Positions 1 to 5,290 of a DNA stretch of 5,290 nt are shown here, one piece after another. Numbering within the stretch: the stretch's first letter is position 1; every line of letters starts with the position of its first letter. The DNA comes from Actinomycetales bacterium (GTDB lineage Bacteria > Actinomycetota > Actinomycetes > Propionibacteriales > Nocardioidaceae), in NCBI GenBank assembly GCA_012513165.1, contig JAAZCT010000192.1:1-5290 (forward strand). The letters run 5' to 3'. Made by a program: the position numbers and the translations under genes. Under the pieces are notes generated by a model, which made no database searches, was not told the DNA's origin, and saw nothing but the letters and a program-made list of their open reading frames with translations.

Positions 1-1134
1 CACACGAGCGATTGGCATATCGGCCGCACGTTCCACAAACACTCCACGCTGGATGCACTCGAGAAGGTGTTCGATGCGTTGGTTGCAGCAGTGGTTTCTG
101 AGCAGATCGACGTGGTGGTGGCCGCCGGCGATATTTTCGATTCTTCAACTCCGTCCGCACCGGCTGTCAAACTCCTAGACACGTTCCTGCTGCGCATCAC
201 TGCGGCAGGCGCGAAGGTGGTGCTCACCAGCGGGAATCACGATTCGCCCGAACGTCTCGGCGCCCGTTCGGCGTTCGCGCACGCCGCGGGGGTCCATGTG
301 TTGACTGACGCTCAAGGGATGGCGGATCCGATCTCGATCGATGATGAGTTCGGGCCGGTGCACTTTTACGGGGTGCCTTATCTAGAGCCCGCATTGCACC
401 GCCCCGTCTGGACGGACGCAGCCTCGATGCGCTCGCAAAAGGACGCACTCGGGTACGCACTCGATCTAGTGCGCACCGACTGGGCCGCCAAAGGTAGCCG
501 AGCCGTAATCCTGGCGCACACTTTCGTGGCTGGCGCCGAGGGCGACTCGTGCGAGTCAGAAAGAGACATCGTCGGGGGAGTGGACAAGGTCCCCGTTTCC
601 TACTTCTCAGATTTCACGTATTCGGCGCTCGGGCACATCCACGGTCGCGCCACCTTGGCTGAAAACATCCGCTATTCGGGGGCACCTCTGCACTACTCAT
701 TCAGCGCGGCCGGCAAAGCGCGCGGCGGCTGGATCGTGGAACTCGATGGGGCCGGGATCGATTCGGTCGAGTGGCTGGATTTGCCGGTTCCTCGTGCCCT
801 CACGGTCCTGACAGGGTCTCTAGAAGAGTTGCTTTCCAACGTTGAGTTCGCCCAATACGAATCAGACTGGGTGTCTGCGGTGATCACAGACCAGTCGAAA
901 CCGATGAATGCCCAACGGCGTTTGGGCGAACGCTTCGAGCACCTGACCGAGTTGAAGTTCCAACCATCAGTGGTTCACGAATCGAACCACACCACCTACG
1001 CCCAGAAAGTGGCTGGCAAGAGCGATCTCGAAATTGTCGATACGTTTCTAGACACGGTGCGCAACGGTGACGGCACGAGCGAGGGCGAAGCCGACTTGCT
1101 TCGCGAGGTCGTGGGCAAGCGGGGGATGAAATGA
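1..1134 (+). CDS. sbcD: SbcD, nuclease subunit of the SbcCD complex (5' end cut by window)
   Basis: Mre11-type metallophosphoesterase that, with SbcC, cleaves DNA hairpins and processes double-strand ends, including protein-blocked ones, in the cytoplasm. The open frame runs from the first base and begins HTSDWHIGR, so only about four residues (M-x-x-L in the family) are missing; the in-frame GTG at 67 is internal. In visible numbering (377 residues) the metal-site motifs are D4/H6 (DWH), D44 (GDIFD), N79-H80-D81 (GNHD), H173 (LAHT) and H212/H214 (GHIHG), which is the full family set. The YSGAPLHYSF block and a C-terminal capping-type domain (about 260 onward, PVPRALTVLTGSLEEL) follow. Length fits complete family members. 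The gene ends in an ATGA overlap with sbcC, so the two are translationally coupled. Its promoter and start codon lie outside the window. Confidence 0.96.
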   Translation, partial: HTSDWHIGRTFHKHSTLDALEKVFDALVAAVVSEQIDVVVAAGDIFDSSTPSAPAVKLLDTFLLRITAAGAKVVLTSGNHDSPERLGARSAFAHAAGVHVLTDAQGMADPISIDDEFGPVHFYGVPYLEPALHRPVWTDAASMRSQKDALGYALDLVRTDWAAKGSRAVILAHTFVAGAEGDSCESERDIVGGVDKVPVSYFSDFTYSALGHIHGRATLAENIRYSGAPLHYSFSAAGKARGGWIVELDGAGIDSVEWLDLPVPRALTVLTGSLEELLSNVEFAQYESDWVSAVITDQSKPMNAQRRLGERFEHLTELKFQPSVVHESNHTTYAQKVAGKSDLEIVDTFLDTVRNGDGTSEGEADLLREVVGKRGMK

Positions 1135-4091
1135 AAATTCATAGCGTCACCATGAAAGGTTTCGGTCCGTACAAAGAGACCGAAACCGTCAACTTCGATG
1201 CGTTCAACGACGAGGGCCTATTCCTGATCACGGGCAAGACGGGCGCGGGAAAAACCAGCATTCTTGATGCGATCACCTTCGCCTTGTTCGGGAACGTGCC
1301 GCGATACGGGAACGTCACCGACGACAGCGTCCGAAGCAAGTATGTGGTCGACACCGACATCGAAACCAGAGTCGATCTTGAGTTCTCACAAGGGCCTGAT
1401 CGATACCGCGTATCTCGGACTCCCAGTTTCACAAAACCGGGGAACAAGAACTCGACCGCAGTATGGGCCGAGATCGTCAAACTCCTCCCAGACGGGACCC
1501 AAGAGGCGTTGGCATCGCGCAAGGTTAGCCTGGTTAATCAACAGATCGCCTCGATCGTTCGGTTGAACGCAGACCAATTCAAGCAGGTGATCTTGCTGGC
1601 CCAAGGCGCGTTCCAAGAGTTCCTGTTGGCCAAAAGCGAAGAGCGGCGCACGCTCTTGAGGCAACTATTCAACTCGGGCCGTTTCCTTGACTACAGCACC
1701 GACCTTGAAGAGCAAGCCAGAGTTTTGAGAACTCAACTTGCACACCTCGGCACGGCGGTAAAGACCCAAGTTCACACTCTCGCGGCCGAGTTCGGCGAAG
1801 AGCTTCCCACCGAGTTTGACGGGACCGAACGCGCCGAGATTCTCGAGTGGGCTGCGCCACTGGTCGCTGCGCTCGCTGAACGAGTCGCCCTCGCGCACGT
1901 GGCTGTCACCGAAGCCGAGGCGGTTCGCGCCGGAGCCGAGAACGCGTTTAGCGCCATCCAAGCGGTGGCGGTCAACCAGAAACGGCTGGCTGAAACCCAA
2001 GCCGTAGCCGCCGATCTGGACACTGCGAAAGACGCGATCGAACGCGATCGTTTGGCACTAGACGCAGCCGCGAAAGCAGACGCCGTATGGGTAGCAGTTG
2101 AGGCCCAAATAACGGCCCAGTTGGCTGCCGAGGGAGCTGCAATAGATCACGCTCAGGCGCTGAGCGTTTTTGTTGACGCGTTTCCGGGCTCAGATTCCTC
2201 GATAGGTGTTCTAGCAGAACAAGCCAAAGAGTTGGCCGCTCAGTTTGCCCGCTTGGAGGCGCTCGTTCACGCAGAAAAAGGCTTGACGGAAATTGCCAAT
2301 GATCTGGAGCTGGCGAAGTCCGCAGTGCTCGAAGCGGAAGATCGCCACGCCAGCACGGCTCTACGGGTTCAAGAGTTGCAAGATTCCGAACCTCAACTCA
2401 AACAGCAAATTGAGACCGCCGCCAAAGGTGCCGCCGGTGAAAATGCCGCGAACCAGACGCTTGGACCGCTCGAGTCTCAGTTGGCTGCCGCCCAAGACGC
2501 CGAACGGCTCACTCGCGACCTTCAGCAAGCGCGCGCGGCAGACATCCAAGCGCGCAAGGCGTCCGACGAATCCAGCAAGGCGCTCACCGACTTTAAGGCG
2601 ACTCAGTACGGGCAGTTCGCAGGCGTCTTGGCACAGGAGTTGGCTGACGGTGACCCTTGCCGGGTGTGCGGTTCAACCGTGCATCCGAAACTCGCGATAC
2701 TCGCCGACGGGCACGTGACGGCCGAGCAAGTCGAGGAAGCCGAACTTGAGGTTGCAGCGAAACGTGATGATCAGGCAGAAACCACTGATGTAGTCACGAG
2801 GCTTGAAACCCAACTCAAGACGGCCGAGGCGCAATCGAAGGGTGAACCAGTTGCCGAACTAGTGGCGAACGCCGACGTGGCTCGCGCCCACCTCGAAACT
2901 GCACGACAAGCAGCCGAATCTCTCAAGGAACTCACTGACCAACGGGATGCTCTCGCGGACTCTCTTTCCACCGCGAGCCAAGCCCAAGCAACGGCAAAGG
3001 TCCAGCTTGCGACGAAGCAAGGCGAACTAAAGTCTCTAGACCGAGAGTTCACCAAAGAGTCCACCAAAGTTGGACGCGAGCGTGGCGATTTCGCGTCGGT
3101 AGCCGAACGCCAAACTCGGGTCGATTCCGAGCATCGCATCGTCGAGACGCTGCTGGAGACAACGCGTGCTTTGGAGAAGGCAACAACCCACTTTGATGCT
3201 GCTTCTAAGGTCTGTGCCGACGAACTGGCCCGTCGGGGGTTCGCTGACACAGTGGTCGTGAAGGCAGCGCGTTTGCCGCTTGCCGAGCAAGAGCGAATCG
3301 CACGCAAAGTCAAGAGTCACGACGAAGCCCTCGCAGTAGTTGCCAGCACGCTGGCCGAAGAAGCACTTCAGAACCTGCCTGCAGAACCCGTGGAGATTGG
3401 TGACCTGCACCTTGCCTACGAGGATGCGAAACGTGCGAAGTCTCAGGCGGATCAGGCTTTTGGCGAGGTCAACCGCGTTCAGGTGAGAACGAATCAACTG
3501 CTTGCCGAAATCAACGCGGCATTCGCCGAGTCGGGCAGTGCGCAGGCCGAGTTTGAGACAGTTGATCGTCTCGCGCAGACGGTGCGCGGGCAGGGTCCGA
3601 ACACGAAGAAGATGACGCTCGAGACATTCGCTTTGGCGGCTGATCTTGAAGAGATCGTCGCGGCCGCGAATGTGTTGCTAGTCAAGATGACGAACGGCCG
3701 CTACGAACTTCGATACAGCGACGTCCTAACCAAAGGCAAAGCGCTTTCGGGTCTCGGTCTTGACGTCATTGACGCATACAACGATGAACGTCGTCCGCCA
3801 GAGTCATTGTCGGGTGGCGAAAAGTTCCAAGCGTCGCTCGCTCTTGCGCTTGGTTTGGCTGAAGTGGTCACGAACCGCAACGGTGGCGTTCGACTAGACA
3901 CGCTGTTTATAGACGAGGGATTCGGGGCTCTCGACGAAGACACGTTGAGCGAGGTGCTCGACACCATCGACGCACTTCGTGAAGGCGGTCGGACGGTTGG
4001 ACTGATCAGTCACGTCGACAAGGTGAAGGAACGCATCCACAACCACATCCATGTGAAGGTGGCGGCGGGCGGCTGGTCGACTCTCGCTTGA
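1131..4091 (+). CDS. sbcC: SbcC, Rad50-like SMC-type ATPase subunit of SbcCD
   Basis: ATPase and DNA-tethering subunit that controls the SbcD nuclease. The 986 residues show the Rad50/SbcC order: N-terminal lobe with Walker A G35-KTGAG-K41-T42, a Q-loop at Q158 (LAQGAFQEFL; many relatives have LPQG), a long Ala/Glu/Gln/Lys-rich coiled coil (about 175-505), a zinc hook C510-RV-C513 followed by GSTVHP, the returning coiled coil (about 530-845), and the C-terminal lobe. That lobe carries the signature SLSGGEK (892-898), Walker B LFIDE with E929, a D-loop around D935 and the H-loop H961 (LISHVD). The start is ATG 1131: it overlaps the sbcD stop by four bases, has a GGGGGA Shine-Dalgarno-like run at 1121-1126, and gives the expected N-terminus MKIHSVTMKGFGPY. 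The length is close to that of known SbcC proteins. No frameshift or missing key residue is seen. Confidence 0.97.
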   Translation: MKIHSVTMKGFGPYKETETVNFDAFNDEGLFLITGKTGAGKTSILDAITFALFGNVPRYGNVTDDSVRSKYVVDTDIETRVDLEFSQGPDRYRVSRTPSFTKPGNKNSTAVWAEIVKLLPDGTQEALASRKVSLVNQQIASIVRLNADQFKQVILLAQGAFQEFLLAKSEERRTLLRQLFNSGRFLDYSTDLEEQARVLRTQLAHLGTAVKTQVHTLAAEFGEELPTEFDGTERAEILEWAAPLVAALAERVALAHVAVTEAEAVRAGAENAFSAIQAVAVNQKRLAETQAVAADLDTAKDAIERDRLALDAAAKADAVWVAVEAQITAQLAAEGAAIDHAQALSVFVDAFPGSDSSIGVLAEQAKELAAQFARLEALVHAEKGLTEIANDLELAKSAVLEAEDRHASTALRVQELQDSEPQLKQQIETAAKGAAGENAANQTLGPLESQLAAAQDAERLTRDLQQARAADIQARKASDESSKALTDFKATQYGQFAGVLAQELADGDPCRVCGSTVHPKLAILADGHVTAEQVEEAELEVAAKRDDQAETTDVVTRLETQLKTAEAQSKGEPVAELVANADVARAHLETARQAAESLKELTDQRDALADSLSTASQAQATAKVQLATKQGELKSLDREFTKESTKVGRERGDFASVAERQTRVDSEHRIVETLLETTRALEKATTHFDAASKVCADELARRGFADTVVVKAARLPLAEQERIARKVKSHDEALAVVASTLAEEALQNLPAEPVEIGDLHLAYEDAKRAKSQADQAFGEVNRVQVRTNQLLAEINAAFAESGSAQAEFETVDRLAQTVRGQGPNTKKMTLETFALAADLEEIVAAANVLLVKMTNGRYELRYSDVLTKGKALSGLGLDVIDAYNDERRPPESLSGGEKFQASLALALGLAEVVTNRNGGVRLDTLFIDEGFGALDEDTLSEVLDTIDALREGGRTVGLISHVDKVKERIHNHIHVKVAAGGWSTLA

Positions 4092-4115
4092 GTAGGCGCC
4101 AAGTGACCCTCGATT

Positions 4116-4143
4116 TTGGTTCTTTGGGTCGACCCGGTAGAGT
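4116..4143 (+). promoter_or_regulatory. Putative promoter of the initiator tRNA gene
   Basis: In the 63-base gap after sbcC, TAGAGT at 4138-4143 is a good -10 candidate. TTGGTT at 4116-4121 is a weaker -35 candidate with a 16-base spacer. Transcription would start near 4150, leaving only about five bases before the mature tRNA, as is common for tRNA genes. The spacer holds a perfect 10-base palindrome GGGTCGACCC (4126-4135). No convincing terminator for sbcC lies in this gap: GACCC (4105-4109) can pair with GGGTC (4126-4130), but the stem is short and the loop is 16 bases. Read-through from sbcC into the tRNA is therefore possible. Confidence 0.45.
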
Positions 4144-4154
4144 ACTTAGAGCAA

Positions 4155-4231
4155 CGCGGGGTGGAGCAGTTCGGTAGCTCGCTGGGCTCATAACCCAGAG
4201 GTCGCAGGTTCAAATCCTGTCCCCGCTACCA
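4155..4231 (+). tRNA. Initiator tRNA-fMet (anticodon CAT)
   Basis: A 77-base cloverleaf that delivers formyl-methionine for translation initiation. Acceptor stem: GCGGGG (4156-4161) pairs with CCCCGC (4221-4226), while C1 (4155) faces U72 (4227) unpaired, the open 1:72 end expected of bacterial initiators. The D stem GAGC/GCTC has the A11:U24 pair typical of initiators. The anticodon stem CTGGG/CCCAG (4182-4186, 4194-4198) contains the three consecutive G:C pairs that direct the tRNA to the P site; the loop is CTCATAA with CAT at 4189-4191. The T arm has TTCAAAT in its loop. Discriminator A (4228) and CCA (4229-4231) are encoded. These features separate it from elongator Met and Ile2 tRNAs, which also show a CAT anticodon in DNA. 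The gene is complete, although an integrase gene lies just downstream. Confidence 0.97.
4200..4231 (+). other. Inferred attL core at the 3' end of tRNA-fMet
   Basis: Many tyrosine-integrase elements insert at the 3' part of a tRNA gene and carry a copy of that part, so that the tRNA stays intact. Here an intact tRNA is followed within 450 bases by an excisionase-like gene and an integrase, and base composition shifts after it. This makes the T-arm to CCA segment the likely crossover region. The exact borders cannot be seen because the matching attR repeat is not in the window. Confidence 0.4.
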
Positions 4232-4232
4232 A

Positions 4233-4266
4233 TCGGCCCCGGGATTCCAAGGAATTCCGGGGCCGA
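4233..4266 (+). terminator. GC-rich dyad directly after the tRNA, probable terminator
   Basis: CGGCCCCGGGATTCC (4234-4248) and GGAATTCCGGGGCCG (4251-4265) form a 15-pair inverted repeat with one G:U pair (4243/4256), extended by T4233:A4266. The innermost pairs must open because only AA separates the arms. It begins two bases after the tRNA CCA, where an end signal is expected. No T-run follows, so it is not a classical intrinsic terminator; U-poor hairpins of this kind are often proposed as terminators or RNA 3' ends in Actinobacteria. It could alternatively be part of the attachment region of the adjacent element. Confidence 0.6.
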
Positions 4267-4315
4267 AAGTGTGTAGAGACTTGAACCGACGTCCACAAAG
4301 TGGCCATTTGCTCTC

Positions 4316-4352
4316 GGTGACCCGCGGTTTCGCGGCTGGGCAGGGTGAACCG
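4316..4352 (+). repeat. Pair of 9-base direct repeats GGTGA(C/A)CCG
   Basis: GGTGACCCG at 4316-4324 and GGTGAACCG at 4344-4352 differ at one base and are spaced 28 bases start to start. Short direct repeats between a tRNA end and an integrase gene are candidate arm-type or excisionase binding sites. In GC-rich DNA such a pair can also arise by chance. Confidence 0.3.
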
Positions 4353-4385
4353 TTCGGGATAGTTGGGGTCGTCCCGCTGTCGCAT

Positions 4386-4402
4386 GGTGCGGGTTGCGCA
4401 CC
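4386..4402 (+). promoter_or_regulatory. Inverted repeat just upstream of the HTH gene, possible operator or RNA hairpin
   Basis: GGTGCG (4386-4391) and CGCACC (4397-4402) form a perfect 6-base inverted repeat with a 5-base centre, ending eight bases before ATG 4411. It could be an operator for the HTH protein or an RNA stem that limits access to the start codon. It overlaps the alternative in-frame start ATG 4384. Confidence 0.35.
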
Positions 4403-4410
4403 TGTTGGGC

Positions 4411-4662
4411 ATGAGTACCGACACCACATCTGTGAGCGGTCCTGTGTTGGAGCCGCTGCTGAGTATCGAGGAAGTCGCCGGGTATCTCGGCGTCGCTGTC
4501 ACGACGATCTACGACTGGCGGGTCGGCGGTGGTGGGCCGCGGGCGATCCGGGTGGGTCGTCACCTTCGGTTCGCCCGGGCCGATGTGGCCGCGTGGGTCG
4601 AGGCGCATCGGGAGTCCCGACCGGGCGATCCGCCGGTGGCGCTGTTCGCGGTGGAGCGGTGA
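4411..4662 (+). CDS. Excisionase/AlpA-like winged HTH DNA-binding protein
   Basis: Small (83 residues) DNA-binding protein of the HTH_17/MerR-like excisionase type, which typically bends DNA at attachment sites to favour excision or regulates the element. The core is visible: LLSIEEVAGYLGVAVTTIYDW (residues 16-36, split here as helix LSIEEVAGYLG, turn, recognition helix VTTIYDW), then a wing with GGGGPRAIRVGRHLRF (39-54) and a final helix ADVAAWVEAH (57-66). A flexible, Pro-containing tail follows. The start is uncertain: ATG 4411 best fits the domain and leaves a normal short N-terminus, but it has only a poor Shine-Dalgarno (TTGGG). In-frame ATG 4384 and TTG 4363 would add 9 or 16 residues. 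Six bases separate it from the integrase gene, so the two are probably co-transcribed. A regulator without excision function is the main alternative. Confidence 0.83.
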   Translation: MSTDTTSVSGPVLEPLLSIEEVAGYLGVAVTTIYDWRVGGGGPRAIRVGRHLRFARADVAAWVEAHRESRPGDPPVALFAVER

Positions 4663-4668
4663 TCTGAG

Positions 4669-5290
4669 ATGGCGCGTCCACGTACCCCGGTGGGGACGTT
4701 CGGTGACATCTGGTTCGAGACCGCCGGCAACGGCATGGTCCGTGCCCGGACCCGTTACCGCGATGAGGACGGCCGCCTGCGCCGGGTGCAGGCCAGCGGC
4801 GAGACCGAACGCTCCGCGGAGCGGAACCTGAAGCAGTTGCTGTCCAGGCGCAGCCACCACGGAGGCCTGGGCGAGCTGTCCCCGGACTCCTCGTTCAAGC
4901 GACTGGTGGAGGTGTGGCTCGAAGACCTCGATCTGGAGGACCGGCTGGCGGCGTCCACGCGGGCGCTGTATGAGCGGAACATGCGCCAGTTGGTGGTGCC
5001 GGCGTTCGAGCACTACAGCCTGCGGGAGATCACGGTGGCCAAGGTCGACCGGTTCCTCAAGCTCCAGGGCCGCACGAGCTACAGCATGGCCAAGCAGTGC
5101 AAGGTCGTCTTGGGTCTGGCGTTCGGCCTGGCGGTCCGTTACGAGGCGATGGCCCGCAACCCGGTGCGGGAGACAGCGCGGCTGCATAAGCCTGCCTCCC
5201 AGGCCAAGTCGTTGACTCCGGCCCAGGTGGCGGCGATCCGTCGGGCGGCGTCTGGGTGGCGGCGTGGTCAGGGGTTGAACGGTCCGAGGC
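4669..5290 (+). CDS. Tyrosine recombinase (phage/ICE-type integrase), N-terminal part, cut by window
   Basis: Site-specific recombinase expected to integrate and excise the element at the neighbouring tRNA. The 207 complete codons visible start at ATG 4669, six bases after the HTH stop, with GGAG at 4653-4656 as a rather distant Shine-Dalgarno. Residues about 10-61 look like an arm-type DNA-binding domain (VRARTRYRDEDGRLRRV, then SGETERSAERNLKQLL). Residues about 76-170 look like the SAM-like core-binding domain, with VVLGLAFGLAVRYEAMARNP (146-165) typical of the helix pair and NPV close of phage integrases. LTPAQVAAIRRA from residue 182 is the usual entry to the catalytic domain. The catalytic R, H-x-x-R and Y residues lie past the window end, so activity cannot be judged. 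The gene points away from the tRNA, and its codons end in G or C more often than those of sbcDC. Confidence 0.88.
   Translation, partial: MARPRTPVGTFGDIWFETAGNGMVRARTRYRDEDGRLRRVQASGETERSAERNLKQLLSRRSHHGGLGELSPDSSFKRLVEVWLEDLDLEDRLAASTRALYERNMRQLVVPAFEHYSLREITVAKVDRFLKLQGRTSYSMAKQCKVVLGLAFGLAVRYEAMARNPVRETARLHKPASQAKSLTPAQVAAIRRAASGWRRGQGLNGPR

Larger units (their letters stand above)
4267..4410. other. Noncoding attachment-side region with short repeats and dyads
   Basis: No supported gene lies between the post-tRNA dyad and the HTH gene. The stretch holds TTGAACC (4281-4287), a reverse-complement echo of the tRNA T-arm GGTTCAA (4207-4213). It also has a small hairpin CCGCG-GTTT-CGCGG (4322-4335), two near-identical direct copies of GGTGA(C/A)CCG (4316-4324, 4344-4352), and the dyad GAAC-C-GTTC (4347-4355). 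A promoter for the HTH and integrase genes must be here or further upstream. The sequence GATAGT (4359-4364) resembles a -10 box, but no matching -35 is clear. Confidence 0.5.

Noticed and set aside
67..1134. GTG 67 as the start of sbcD
   Set aside because: The frame is open from base 1 and encodes HTSDWHIGR, which holds two metal-binding residues essential to the family. The true start is just outside the window.
2293..2718. 141-codon plus-strand frame inside sbcC
   Set aside because: Out-of-frame shadow of the zinc-hook region. The sbcC frame has the CxxC motif and continuous family similarity.
2771..3313. 180-codon minus-strand open frame inside sbcC
   Set aside because: Ser/Ala/Arg-rich low-complexity shadow of the coiled-coil coding strand, without motifs.
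4105..4130. Terminator after sbcC from GACCC/GGGTC
   Set aside because: Five pairs with a 16-base loop and no T-run after it is too weak, and it overlaps the proposed tRNA promoter.
4010..4213. Minus-strand frame with GYEPSELPNC
   Set aside because: Another spurious translation antisense to the initiator tRNA; it also overlaps the end of sbcC.
4271..4316. Second, degraded tRNA on the minus strand suggested by GGTTCAAGTC
   Set aside because: The bases beside the T-loop-like sequence do not pair as a T stem, and no acceptor or anticodon stem can be built.
4188..4502. Minus-strand frame ending in GTGFEPATSGL
   Set aside because: This peptide is a well-known artefact of translating the antisense strand of a tRNA 3' half. 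The frame lies over the tRNA and the attachment region.
4210..5187. 325-codon minus-strand open frame opposite the HTH and integrase genes
   Set aside because: It is Arg/His/Pro-rich without any recognisable domain. It runs antisense to two genes with clear domain structure, as expected in GC-rich DNA with few stop codons.
1..5290. CRISPR array, toxin-antitoxin pair or new defence system
   Set aside because: No regularly spaced repeats and no paired small genes of that kind are visible. Any cargo of the integrated element lies beyond the right edge.

Overview
The window looks like a stretch of actinobacterial chromosome with the beginning of an integrated mobile element at its right end. Three things point to Actinobacteria: the protein style of the SbcC and SbcD homologues, a GC-leaning but not extreme base composition in the housekeeping part, and an initiator tRNA whose body closely matches the actinobacterial form. 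The genus cannot be fixed by eye.

Left part (1-4091): a two-gene DNA-repair operon. sbcD (nuclease subunit) enters at the left edge, lacking only about its first four codons, and overlaps sbcC (SMC-like ATPase subunit) by four bases (ATGA). All key motifs of both proteins are visible, so the pair should form a working SbcCD (bacterial Rad50-Mre11 type) complex that opens DNA hairpins and processes protein-blocked ends.

Middle (4092-4266): a 63-base gap with a plausible short-leader promoter, then a complete initiator tRNA-fMet gene (4155-4231, CAT anticodon, CCA encoded). A strong GC-rich dyad follows at once and is the likely transcript end.

Right part (4267-5290): about 145 bases of noncoding DNA with small repeats and dyads, then a small winged HTH protein of the excisionase/AlpA-like type. 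Six bases later a tyrosine recombinase (phage/ICE-type integrase) begins and is cut by the window edge before its catalytic domain. This part is richer in G and C than sbcDC, and it sits at the 3' end of a tRNA gene. The natural reading is one end (attL) of an element integrated at tRNA-fMet. Its cargo lies beyond the window.

I found no convincing evidence of an undescribed system here. The most useful leads are the tRNA-fMet/integrase junction and the dyad in front of the excisionase-like gene.
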